A DNA stretch of 50,576 bases from Magnetospirillum sp. UT-4. GTDB taxonomy: Bacteria; Pseudomonadota; Alphaproteobacteria; Rhodospirillales; Magnetospirillaceae. The DNA is taken from positions 1-50,576 of the forward strand of contig NZ_CACVCG010000054.1 of NCBI RefSeq assembly GCF_902729435.1. The letters are read 5' to 3'. The position numbers were made by a program, and so were the translations under genes. The notes below the pieces were generated by a model. That model searched no databases, had not been told where the DNA came from, and worked only from the letters and a program-made list of their open reading frames with translations. Shown here one piece after another: positions 31,179-40,934 of this stretch (position 1 is the first letter of the stretch; each line of letters starts with the position of its first letter).

Positions 31179-31547
31179 CTATCGGGTTCTACGTAGCATT
31201 CCGGTCGCGCCGAGGACCAGCCAGCCGAGCATGAAGGCGATACCGCCGGCCGGCGTCACCATCGGCACGGGCAGAGGCTCTCCGGTCAGCGCCCGAACGT
31301 AGAGCGAGCCGGAAAACATCAGCATGCCCGCCACCATCAGCACCGCCGCCAGGTGGCCGCCGCGGCGGCCGTCGGCGGCCAGGCGATCCGCCCCGACCAG
31401 GGCCGCGGCATGCACCAGCTGGTACAGCGACGCCCGCTCGGCCAGCCCCTGGAGATAGGGATCGGCGCCCAGTCCGTGCGCCGCATAGGCGCCCATGGCC
31501 ACGGCGACGGCGCCGTTCAGTCCGGCAAGCACGATCCAGGGACGCAT
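31179..31547 (-). CDS. DUF423-family membrane protein
   Basis: 122 residues with four membrane helices. The family hallmarks are MGAYAAHGLG near residue 18, a Gln-His pair in LYQLVHAAAL, and SGSLYVRALTG followed by TPAGGIAFMLGWL. The function is unknown. The reading frame is compact and starts with a short basic n-region. It is divergent from the FecR-domain gene and lies 73 bases upstream of divK on the same strand. Confidence 0.88.
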   Translation of the reverse strand: MRPWIVLAGLNGAVAVAMGAYAAHGLGADPYLQGLAERASLYQLVHAAALVGADRLAADGRRGGHLAAVLMVAGMLMFSGSLYVRALTGEPLPVPMVTPAGGIAFMLGWLVLGATGMLRRTR

Positions 31548-31614
31548 GGCGATACGTTTTCTCCAATGGCGACGCGGGCGCCGCGGACCTTATAGTATTT
31601 CCAGGGAGATCGCC

Positions 31615-32211
31615 ATGCGCCTGTTTGTCCTTGCCTTCCTACTTTGGTTGGGTTCCGGCCCCGGAATGGCCGAACCGGTCGGCACGGTGGTGCGGCTGCA
31701 GGGGGCTGCCAGTGCCGGAGAGGCGGCGCTGGCCGCCGGTTCCCCCGTCGAGGGCGGGGTGCGGCTGCGGACCGGCGACGGCGCCAGGATGGAGATCCGC
31801 TTCGTCGACGGCACCCTGCTGACCCTGGGGGCGGGCACCGAGCTGGTGGTCGAGTCCTTCGCCTACAACGCGGCGGAACGCCACGGCGACGCCAGCCTGC
31901 GGATCGACGGCCCCTTCCTGCTGGCCAGCGGCGGCATCGCCGCTCTGCCCGACAAGCCGCTGCGGGTGGCCACGCCGGTGGCGGTGATCGGCATTCGTGG
32001 CACCCGGTTCTGGGGCGGGCCGCTGGACAACCCGCTCGACGTGCTGCTGCTGGACGGCGCCATCCGCGTCACCACCCCGGGCGGCAGCGTCGATCTGCTG
32101 CAGCCCATGGAGGGCACCGACGTCAGGTCCGCCGGTGCGCCGCCGTCGCCGCCCGGGCGTTGGGGCGCGGAACGGGTCGGCGCCGCCTTCCGCTCGGTGG
32201 CGTTCGAATAG
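31615..32211 (+). CDS. Periplasmic FecR-domain protein
   Basis: 198 residues with a signal peptide (residues 2-19, cleavage after GMA). The domain pattern VRLRTGDGARMEIRFVDGTLLTLGAGTELVVESF (quoted in parts: RTGDGARMEIRF, DGTLLTLG) and the following TPVAVIGIRGTRFWGG are those of FecR-like beta domains. Here they occur without the anti-sigma helix or membrane segment of true FecR. No sigma factor or TonB receptor is adjacent, so it is a stand-alone FecR-domain protein of unknown role. GGGAG precedes the ATG. Confidence 0.85.
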   Translation: MRLFVLAFLLWLGSGPGMAEPVGTVVRLQGAASAGEAALAAGSPVEGGVRLRTGDGARMEIRFVDGTLLTLGAGTELVVESFAYNAAERHGDASLRIDGPFLLASGGIAALPDKPLRVATPVAVIGIRGTRFWGGPLDNPLDVLLLDGAIRVTTPGGSVDLLQPMEGTDVRSAGAPPSPPGRWGAERVGAAFRSVAFE

Positions 32212-32763
32212 CTATTCCTGAATCGGCGCCCGGATGCGCCGGCCGTACAGGTCGGTGGGGCCGCCCAGGCGGATGGCCTGGTCCAGCGTCGCGGTGGCCG
32301 CGATGCCGCCGGTGGGCAAGGACGGCAACGGCGCCGACCGCACCGGCGCCATGGCCGGACGCGGCGCCGGGGCGGGGGGCGGCACCGCCGCCGCCGGTTG
32401 CGGCGCGGGCACGGGGGCCGGGGCGGCGGGCGGCGTGACGGCGGGGGGTGGAACCGCCGCCGGTTCGGTGGCGGCCGGCGGGAGTGGCACCGGGGCGGGC
32501 GCCGGCATGGCGATGCGGGTCGGCGGCTCGGGGGCGGCATCGACGGACGGCGCGGGAGCGGCCTGTTCGCGCTGGCGGGCGCGCTGCTCCTCGCGGACGA
32601 TGTCCTCGAGGGTGCGGGCCGGCTCCAGCCCGTCGGCCAGGAAGTTTCCCACCGCCTTCAGCCAGTCGCCCTCGGCCGCCGCGGCGGGCGCGGTGAGGGC
32701 CAAACCGGCGGCGAGCACGGCGCCGCAAAGGCGGGACATACGACCAAGGGCAGGGTGAAGCAT
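32212..32763 (-). CDS. Exported Pro/Ala-rich protein, unknown
   Basis: 183 residues from the first ATG; an internal ATG at 32739 (MSRLCGAVLAAG) would give a neater signal peptide, and neither has a strong SD. After the signal peptide (cleavage near AAA-AEGDW) comes a short helical stretch (WLKAVGNFLADGLEPARTLEDIVREE), then about 90 residues of low-complexity Pro, Ala and Val. A conserved-looking end follows (LDQAIRLGGPTDLYGRRI). The proline-rich part may span the periplasm. Its stop abuts that of the convergent FecR-domain gene. I do not recognise a family. Confidence 0.65.
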   Translation of the reverse strand: MLHPALGRMSRLCGAVLAAGLALTAPAAAAEGDWLKAVGNFLADGLEPARTLEDIVREEQRARQREQAAPAPSVDAAPEPPTRIAMPAPAPVPLPPAATEPAAVPPPAVTPPAAPAPVPAPQPAAAVPPPAPAPRPAMAPVRSAPLPSLPTGGIAATATLDQAIRLGGPTDLYGRRIRAPIQE

Positions 32764-32785
32764 GGCGGAAGTCTAGCAGAGCGGC

Positions 32786-33646
32786 CTATTTGAACACCAC
32801 GGTTTTCGAGCCGTTCAGCAGTACCCGGTGTTCCACGTGCCAGCGCACCGCGCGGGCCAGCACCAGGTTCTCGATGTCGCGACCGATGGCCACCAGATCG
32901 TCGGGGGTATGGGTGTGATCGACCCGCTCCACCGACTGCTCGATGATCGGCCCCTCGTCCAGGTCGGGGGTGACGTAATGGGCGGTGGCGCCGATGATCT
33001 TGACGCCCCGGGCATGGGCCTGGTGATAGGGCTTGGCCCCCTTGAAGCTGGGCAGGAACGAGTGGTGGATGTTGATGGCGCGGCCCTTCAGGCTCGCGCA
33101 CATGGCCGGAGAAAGGATTTGCATATAGCGCGCCAGCACCACCAGGTCGGAATCGGCGCGGCCGATGGCCTCCATCACCCGGGCCTCCTGGGCCGCCTTG
33201 TCGTGCTTGTCGACGGCGAAGAAGTGATAGGGGATGCCGTGCCACTCGACGATGGAGCGCATGTCGGGATGGTTCGAGATGACCGCCGGGATCTCGATGG
33301 GCAACTGCCCGGTGTGGTAGCGGTGCAGCAGATCGACCAGGCAATGGCCGAACTTGGACACCAGGATCACCACCCGCGGCTTGCGCGACAGGTCGTGCAG
33401 CGTCCAGATCATCTGGAACTTGGCCGCCACCAGCGAGAACAGCTTGTCGAATTCGGACCGCGCCGGGGTCAGCGCGCCGGCGGAGAAGACGATGCGCATG
33501 AAGAAGCGCCGGCTGAGGGCGTCGCCGTACTGCGCCGCCTCGGTGATGAAGCAGTCGTGCTGGGTGAGGAAGCCGGACACCGCGGCGACGATGCCCACCG
33601 TGTCGGGGCAGGTGATGGTGAGCACGAAGGCCCGCGGCTCGGACAT
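32786..33646 (-). CDS. purU: Formyltetrahydrofolate deformylase
   Basis: 286 residues. Hydrolyses 10-formyl-THF to formate and THF, balancing one-carbon units. An N-terminal ACT domain (FVLTITCPDTVGIVAAVSGFL) is followed by a formyltransferase-like domain with the catalytic triad region: Asn and His in INIHHSFLPSFKGAKPYHQA and Asp in HYVTPDLDEGPIIEQ. The length is typical. Its start is divergent from the acidic-protein gene. Confidence 0.95.
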   Translation of the reverse strand: MSEPRAFVLTITCPDTVGIVAAVSGFLTQHDCFITEAAQYGDALSRRFFMRIVFSAGALTPARSEFDKLFSLVAAKFQMIWTLHDLSRKPRVVILVSKFGHCLVDLLHRYHTGQLPIEIPAVISNHPDMRSIVEWHGIPYHFFAVDKHDKAAQEARVMEAIGRADSDLVVLARYMQILSPAMCASLKGRAINIHHSFLPSFKGAKPYHQAHARGVKIIGATAHYVTPDLDEGPIIEQSVERVDHTHTPDDLVAIGRDIENLVLARAVRWHVEHRVLLNGSKTVVFK

Positions 33647-33810
33647 GAACGTTCCCCTCTCTCGGATCGCATCGCTTGATAGCCGAGGCGGACGGCGCCC
33701 TCAAGTCACCAAACGCCCGCTTGCCTTTTTCACCCGGATCGCCCATGGTCCGCGCGAAGCGCGCCACCCGGCCAAATCCCCTCCCGCCAGCCACCGCAGG
33801 AGCTCCGGCA

Positions 33811-34152
33811 ATGATCACCGTGTACTACAAGTCCGGCACCGCCCAGTGGAAATACGAGCTGGAAGAGGACGAGCACGCCTACATCATCAAGAACCTGCTC
33901 GAGGAAAATCCGGACATCGACGAGCTGTTCGATGATTCCCTGGAAATCCTGCGCGACGTCTCGGCCATGGACGAGGACGAGATGGACGAGGAGGACCAGA
34001 TCGACCAGACCGTGGCGGTCTCGTTCCTCTGGCACTACTTCAACAACCTGTCCGCTTCCGAAGACCGCATCCAGGGCGACCTCGCGTTGATCGAGGACGA
34101 GGACGGCGCCGGCGTGACGGTCCTGCCCGCCGGCGACGTGGTCGAGGAATAG
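33811..34152 (+). CDS. Highly acidic 113-residue protein, unknown
   Basis: ATG 33811 follows AGGAG by 8 bases; the longer upstream frame is rejected. About 33 of 113 residues are Asp or Glu against about 5 Lys or Arg, with clusters such as LEEDEH and MDEDEMDEEDQID. There is no signal peptide or membrane segment. The start ITVYYKSGTAQWKYELEED is beta-like and may form a small domain. Nucleic-acid mimicry or metal binding can be imagined, but nothing in the sequence decides. It is convergent with the SNase-like gene, 5 bases apart. Confidence 0.7.
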   Translation: MITVYYKSGTAQWKYELEEDEHAYIIKNLLEENPDIDELFDDSLEILRDVSAMDEDEMDEEDQIDQTVAVSFLWHYFNNLSASEDRIQGDLALIEDEDGAGVTVLPAGDVVEE

Positions 34153-34157
34153 GTCTC

Positions 34158-34676
34158 CTACTCCCCCTTGTCGCCCTTTTTTCGCGCCGTTTCCCAGTCG
34201 CGCGGCAGCGCCACGTCGCCGGACCACAGCCCCTTCCGGGCGGCCAGGGCCGCCGCCTGATCGGCGTCGAAGGGGCCGTCCTTTGCGGCGCGGGCCAGGC
34301 CTTCCGCCACCAGCAGCCGCCCGAGATCGCCCGCCGCCACCCGGCAGCGGCCCAGCAGCCGGTCGCCTGCGACCTCGATGATGTCGCAGGCCACCCCCTT
34401 GGCCAGCCACTCCGCCATGCGCTTGCGCGCCGGCCGGGCGCAGTCGAAAATGTCCTGCCCGCCCTTGGCCTGGCACAGCTCCTTGTGGGCCGGCACCGCC
34501 ACCCCCATCAGCTGCAGCGACAGGCCGCGCAGTTGGATCCGGCCGGAATCGAACGCCTCGGCCCGGCCCCACACGCAGGCCCCGCCCTCGCCGTCGTCGG
34601 AACAGCGCACCGGGCCGCCCCAGGCGGGAAGGGCCAGCAACATCAGGACGGGCAGGGCAAGGCGAATTGCACGCAT
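34158..34676 (-). CDS. Exported SNase-like protein with altered active site
   Basis: 172 residues from ATG 34676, the start that gives a signal peptide directly (RAIRLALPVLMLLALPAWG). The mature part has the outline of a staphylococcal-nuclease fold: an early strand pair (ACVWGRAEAFDSGRIQLRG), then LQLMGVAVPAHKELC where active enzymes have R-L-x-G-I-D-x-P-E. The catalytic Arg, Asp and Glu at this block appear as Gln, Ala and His. The later strands CDIIEVAGDRLLGRCRVAAGDLGRLLVAEGLA fit the fold. Five Cys suggest disulfides. It is probably a non-catalytic relative. Divergent from alaS. Confidence 0.65.
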   Translation of the reverse strand: MRAIRLALPVLMLLALPAWGGPVRCSDDGEGGACVWGRAEAFDSGRIQLRGLSLQLMGVAVPAHKELCQAKGGQDIFDCARPARKRMAEWLAKGVACDIIEVAGDRLLGRCRVAAGDLGRLLVAEGLARAAKDGPFDADQAAALAARKGLWSGDVALPRDWETARKKGDKGE

Positions 34677-34777
34677 GGGCGGAACCATAGCCCAGCCCCG
34701 CGGACCTTGCCAGCGTCCTGCCAACAAGGTTAAGTATCCGCTTCCTTTCCGGCCCCTCGCCGCCCATGTTGGATGCC

Positions 34778-37405
<2,628 letters not shown>

Positions 37406-37422
37406 AAATCAGAGGGAGGCCA

Positions 37423-37548
37423 AGCCAATCAGACTCCCTCCCCCCTTGCGGGCGAAGCCCGCCTTCCAACAATGCGTGCTCCGCACGCGGGGGAGGCCCA
37501 GCCAATCAGACTCCCTCCCCCCTTGCGGGGGAGGGTTGGGGTGGGGGG
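37423..37548. repeat. Left flank: 77-bp repeat unit plus inner end
   Basis: One full 77-bp unit begins at 37423 with AGCCAATCAGACTCCCTCC and a second, partial unit begins at 37500 with the same bases. The unit contains a hairpin-forming GGGCGAAGCCC and the palindromic GCGTGCTCCGCACGC. The second unit switches after CTTGCGGGG into the inner end sequence GAGGGTTGGGGTGGGGGG. Confidence 0.85.
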
Positions 37549-37552
37549 TACT

Positions 37553-37921
37553 GTGTCCGCTCGCGACTACGCCCGGCAGATGCGCAAGTTGCCCACCGAG
37601 GCCGAGCGGCGCCTTTGGCAGCTCTTGCGGCTGCGGCAACTGGGCGTGAAGTTCCGGCGTCAGGTTCCCCTCGGACCCTACATTGCCGACTTTGCCTGCT
37701 TCGAGCATCGGCTCGTTATCGAGGCCGATGGCGGCCAGCACGCGGAATCCGCCGATGACCGCCAGCGCGACGCTTGGTTCGCAGAGAACGGCTATCGCGT
37801 GCTGCGATTCTGGAACAACGACATTATGGAAAACCCGGAGGGCGTGCTGATGCGGATTGCCGAGGCCTTGGCATCCAGCCCCCCACCCCAACCCTCCCCC
37901 GCAAGGGGGGAGGGAGTCTGA
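37553..37921 (+). CDS. DUF559 endonuclease-domain protein (Vsr-like)
   Basis: 122 residues from GTG 37553, four bases after the left inner repeat; the longer frame upstream only translates the repeat. It has the DUF559 pattern ARQMRKLPTEAERRLWQLLR, then VKFRRQVPLGPYIADFACFE, LVIEADGGQHAES and YRVLRFWNNDI. The D, E-x-D and Q-H positions are those of the Vsr/PD-(D/E)xK nuclease fold. The last ~14 residues (SPPPQPSPARGEGV) and the stop codon are encoded by the right-hand repeat, so gene and repeat are one unit. A DNA-cutting role is known for the fold; the function of DUF559 itself is not established. Confidence 0.85.
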   Translation: MSARDYARQMRKLPTEAERRLWQLLRLRQLGVKFRRQVPLGPYIADFACFEHRLVIEADGGQHAESADDRQRDAWFAENGYRVLRFWNNDIMENPEGVLMRIAEALASSPPPQPSPARGEGV

Positions 37922-38070
37922 TTGGCTTGGCCTCCCCCGCGTGCGGAGCACGCATTGTTGGAAGGCGGGCTTCGCCCGCAAGGGGGGAGGGAGTCTGATT
38001 GGCTTGGCCTCCCCCGCGTGCGGAGCACGCATTGTTGGAAGGCGGGCTTCCCCCGCAAGGGGGGAGGGGG
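37879..38070. repeat. Right flank: inner end plus two 77-bp tandem units
   Basis: It starts with the exact inverse of the left inner end, then has GATTGGCT at 37920 and again at 37997, a 77-base period. Each unit is the reverse complement of the left unit. The two right units are nearly identical to each other; the last differs by GGGCTTCCCCCGC in place of GGGCTTCGCCCGC. It ends 6 bases before the stop codon of the next gene. Confidence 0.85.
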
Positions 38071-38075
38071 CTTTC

Positions 38076-38315
38076 CTACTTCCCCTCGGCCTTGTCGGCC
38101 CAGTCGGTCATGGCCTGGGCCCAGGCGCGGGCGGTGGGGACGTCGATGTCGAGGATGGTGAAGCGGGCGCGGCCTTCCTTGATGCGGACCCGCATCAGCT
38201 TCAGCCCGCTTTCGTGGTCCACCGCCGACAGCGTCACCTCGCGGCTCCACGGCGCCTCGATGACGGTGAGCGGGGTGATGGTTTCCTCGGCGAACTTGGG
38301 CGGCTCGGTGGTCAT
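38076..38315 (-). CDS. 79-residue protein, unknown
   Basis: MTTEPPKFAEETITPLTVIE... ending AMTDWADKAEGK. AGAGGA lies before the ATG at 38315. It is a small mixed alpha/beta protein without signal or membrane segment: a beta region (WSREVTLSAVDHESGLKLMRVRIKEGRARFTILDIDV) then one helix. It ends just short of the dioxygenase gene start region and is downstream of nothing obvious, but lies 14 bases from the dioxygenase stop on the same strand, so the two form a pair. I do not recognise it. Confidence 0.7.
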   Translation of the reverse strand: MTTEPPKFAEETITPLTVIEAPWSREVTLSAVDHESGLKLMRVRIKEGRARFTILDIDVPTARAWAQAMTDWADKAEGK

Positions 38316-38329
38316 GGAAAGGGTTCCTC

Positions 38330-39208
38330 TCAGCTGCCGGCAATCCTGTCGTGATAGCGCGCCCGATACAAGAGCCTGGGACGGGCCGGGTCCTCGGTGA
38401 AGCGTTCGCGGGTATGCAGCACGTTGTTGCTGACCAGCCCCCAACCGGCCTCCAGCCGGGCGGTGAAGACGTCGGGGGCGGGGGCGTCGAGGTGGCGGCG
38501 GATGGCGGCCACCGCGGCCTGGACGTCGGCATCCGGGTGCCATTCGATGTTGCGGCCGCGGGCGGTGTAGCGCATGGCCAGGCGGCCGTCCTGGACGTAG
38601 AAGACCGGCCCCGCCACCGCCGGGCGGACCATGCCTTCCTCGTCATTGCCGGGGATGGTCATGGCGTCGGGGCGGGTCAGGGCGGCGATCAGTCCCTTGT
38701 CCTCGTCCCGGAGCCGGATATAGAGCAGCTCGGGGTCCATCAGCGTGTTCTCGCCGCCCGCGGCGGCCGGGCTGGCGGCGTGCAGCAGCAGGCCGCGGAC
38801 CCGGCGCGGCGGCTCGTTGTAATAGCCGTCGGTGTGCCAGGCGATGGGGCGGTCGGTATAGGGGATGTAGCGGGCCCGGGTGCCGCCCTGGTGGACGCTC
38901 AACGGCGTGATGCCGTCGTCGTCGGCCAGGTGGTTGCAGTCCAGCGAGACCAGCCCGAACCGTTCCCCCAGGGCACGCAGCGCCTGCTTGTCGTCGCGCC
39001 CCGGGGCCGGCCGGGTCTCCACATAGACCGCCATGTTGCAGCGGCGCACCCGGTCCAGCAGGGCGGCGTGCTCGGCCGCGGTGAGGGCGGCGACGTCGGC
39101 AACCTCCACCACCAGGTCCTCGATCCGGGTCGGACGGACGGCCAGGCGCCCGTCCCGCCAGACGGCATAGGCGTCGTCGCGGACCAGGTCGAATTGCTGT
39201 GTCTCCAT
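38330..39208 (-). CDS. TauD/TfdA-family Fe(II)/2-oxoglutarate dioxygenase
   Basis: 292 residues from ATG 39208, preceded by GGGAGGAGGG; the open frame upstream (antisense to dsrA) is rejected. The iron ligands are visible as His-Thr-Asp in IAWHTDGYYNEPP (near 135) and the distal His in NNVLHTRERF (near 268), followed by Arg for 2-oxoglutarate (RPRLLYRARY). It resembles the TauD/gamma-butyrobetaine hydroxylase group. The substrate is unknown. Its divergent position beside the dsr operon makes a sulfonate a candidate, since TauD enzymes release sulfite, but this is inference only. Confidence 0.88.
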   Translation of the reverse strand: METQQFDLVRDDAYAVWRDGRLAVRPTRIEDLVVEVADVAALTAAEHAALLDRVRRCNMAVYVETRPAPGRDDKQALRALGERFGLVSLDCNHLADDDGITPLSVHQGGTRARYIPYTDRPIAWHTDGYYNEPPRRVRGLLLHAASPAAAGGENTLMDPELLYIRLRDEDKGLIAALTRPDAMTIPGNDEEGMVRPAVAGPVFYVQDGRLAMRYTARGRNIEWHPDADVQAAVAAIRRHLDAPAPDVFTARLEAGWGLVSNNVLHTRERFTEDPARPRLLYRARYHDRIAGS

Positions 39209-39277
39209 GCCCTCCTCCCTATCCATGGCGGCTTGCGGGGGCTTTCGCTTGGCCCCGGCGCCGGAATGAAATATCAT

Positions 39278-39399
39278 GATTCCTTCGGGTGTTAGCATAA
39301 TTCGAAAGGTGCGAATCACTTGCAGTTGGATGCCGGTCCAACGAAATTCGACTCCATGCAAGAATCCGCTTGGATCGGACGGTGCCACAATATTATGAT
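39278..39399. promoter_or_regulatory. dsr control region: promoter, four GANTC sites, inverted repeat
   Basis: In the 441-base gap before dsrA, TTGGAT (39370-39375) and TATGAT (39394-39399), 18 bases apart, form a candidate sigma-70 promoter pointing to dsrA. Upstream are GANTC sites at 39278-39282, 39313-39317, 39350-39354 and 39362-39366, and an inverted repeat GTTGGA-N6-TCCAAC at 39325-39342 that could be an operator. This stretch is markedly A/T-richer than its surroundings. Confidence 0.5.
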
Positions 39400-39405
39400 C
39401 CTTTA

Positions 39406-39649
39406 ATGTACTAAGGGCACCCGGCCCGTGCTCCAGCCCCCCAGGGGATGGTGCGCGAGGCCCTAGAATGCCCCTGAAACAGGGATGGTTCCAAGGAGGG
39501 CGAAACGCCTTCTGGACAAGTTGGAGAGGGAATTTAGCCCCTTGCCGGGTGGGCCGGCGGCGGGCAGACGGGGGAATTGCGCTGGGCGCGCTGCCTGCCG
39601 AGGCAGGTTGTCGAGCCCCCGGGACAATGACGGTCAGGGAGATTAGACG
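39406..39649 (+). other. Long, GC-rich leader before dsrA
   Basis: If the promoter above is right, about 240 bases of 5' leader precede the dsrA ATG. It holds a small hairpin (CCTGCCGAGGCAGG, 39592-39605) and a short frame that begins at 39468 and overlaps dsrA out of frame, which I do not accept as a gene. I find no known riboswitch pattern. GGGAG just upstream of the ATG serves as SD. Confidence 0.35.
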
Positions 39650-40900
39650 ATGTCGAAGAAGATGCCCGCTACGCCGCTGCTGGACCAACTGGAAAGCGGC
39701 CCGTGGCCAAGCTTCGTGACCGGCCTGAAGAAGCTGGCCACCGATGAGGGCAAGCCCTATGCCGATTACATGAAGAGCCTGCTGGGCCAGCTCGAACTCT
39801 CCTACGAGACCCGCAAGGGCTACTGGAAGGGCGGCACGGTCGGCGTGTTCGGCTATGGCGCCGGCGTGATCGCCCGCTTCTCGGAAGTGGCCGAGAAGCA
39901 CCCCGAATCCTCCGAGTTCCATACGCTGCGCATCATGCCCGCCCCGGGCTTCTTCTATGACACCAAGACGCTGCGCGAGATGTGCGACATCTGGGCCGAG
40001 CACGGCTCGGGTCTGGTCGCCCTGCACGGCCAGTCGGGCGACATCATGTTCCAGGGCTGCCGCACCGATCAGGTGCAGCCGGCCTGGGAGAAGTTCAACG
40101 CCATGGGCTTCGACATGGGCGGCGCCGGCGCCGGCGTCCGTACCGCCGCGTCGTGCATCGGCCCGGCCCGCTGCGAGCAGTCGTGCTTCGACACCCTGCG
40201 CGCCCACAAGGAAATCATCAACGACTTCACCGACGACATCCATCGTCCGTCGCTGCCGTACAAGATGAAGTTCAAGTTCTCGGGCTGCGCCAATGACTGC
40301 GCCAACGCCACCCAGCGTGCCGACGTGGCCGTCCTGGGCACCTGGCGCGACGACATGCAGGTCAACCAGGCCGAGGTGAAGAAGAAGGTGGCCGAGCTGG
40401 GCCGCAAGGAATTCATCAACCAGGTCATCCGCATGTGCCCGAGCCAGGCTCTGGCCCTGAACGACGACGACACCCTGGACGTGGACAACAAGTCGTGCGT
40501 GCGCTGCATGCACTGCATCAACGTCTGCACCAAGGCCCTGAAGCCGGGCAAGGATCGCGGCGTCGCCATCCTGGTCGGCGGCAAGCGCACCCTGAAGATC
40601 GGCGATCTGATGGGTTCGGTGGTCATCCCCTTCATGAAGCTCGAGACCGACGAGGACTACGAGCGCCTGGTCGAGCTGGCCCACAACATGCTGGACTTCT
40701 TCGCCGAGAACGCCCTCGAGCACGAGCGCACCGGCGAGATGATCGAGCGCATCGGTCTGGTCAACTACCTGGAAGGCCTCGGGCTCGAGCTCGACGTCAA
40801 CATGATCACCCAGCCGCGCACCAACTCGTACGTCCGCACCGACGGCTGGGACGACGAAGTGCGCAAGTGGAACGAGCGTAAGTCCGCCGCGGCGGAATAA
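39650..40900 (+). CDS. dsrA: Reverse dissimilatory sulfite reductase, alpha subunit
   Basis: 416 residues. Part of the cytoplasmic siroheme enzyme that, in sulfur oxidisers, turns DsrC-bound or reduced sulfur into sulfite. The siroheme-[4Fe-4S] cysteines are seen as C-x5-C in SCIGPARCEQ (near 168) and C-x3-C in SGCANDCANA (near 208). A ferredoxin domain follows: CVRCMHCINVCTKAL near 283. First gene of a 12-gene run in the order ABEFHCMKLJOP, the order of the Allochromatium operon. The partner genes dsrL and dsrEFH mark it as oxidative type. Confidence 0.98.
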   Translation: MSKKMPATPLLDQLESGPWPSFVTGLKKLATDEGKPYADYMKSLLGQLELSYETRKGYWKGGTVGVFGYGAGVIARFSEVAEKHPESSEFHTLRIMPAPGFFYDTKTLREMCDIWAEHGSGLVALHGQSGDIMFQGCRTDQVQPAWEKFNAMGFDMGGAGAGVRTAASCIGPARCEQSCFDTLRAHKEIINDFTDDIHRPSLPYKMKFKFSGCANDCANATQRADVAVLGTWRDDMQVNQAEVKKKVAELGRKEFINQVIRMCPSQALALNDDDTLDVDNKSCVRCMHCINVCTKALKPGKDRGVAILVGGKRTLKIGDLMGSVVIPFMKLETDEDYERLVELAHNMLDFFAENALEHERTGEMIERIGLVNYLEGLGLELDVNMITQPRTNSYVRTDGWDDEVRKWNERKSAAAE

Positions 40901-40934
40901 GACGGACAACGAAAGAATAGAGGGAGCAAGGTCG

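Larger units (their letters stand above)
37414..38070. mobile_element. DUF559 gene between long inverted repeats (putative autonomous repeat element)
   Basis: The left arm 37414-37548 and the reverse complement of the right arm 37879-38013 match almost perfectly over 135 bp. The innermost 36 bp (37513-37548 and 37879-37914) are exactly inverted. The right side carries one further repeat unit to about 38070. The only gene inside codes for a DUF559 endonuclease. The 36-bp inner end is shared with the 105-bp elements at 13117-13221 and 47889-47993. The cassette sits between the convergent ends of alaS and a 79-residue gene. I see no target-site duplication with confidence. Confidence 0.75.

Noticed and set aside
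37472-37552. Longer DUF559 protein starting in the left repeat
   Set aside because: The added residues are pure repeat translation; GTG 37553 starts the recognised domain.
37423-38070. CRISPR array
   Set aside because: The 77-bp units are directly adjacent and inverted across a gene, with no variable spacers and no cas genes.
39406-39649. Riboswitch in the dsrA leader (cobalamin or other)
   Set aside because: I could not find a conserved core for any class I know; only a small hairpin is visible.
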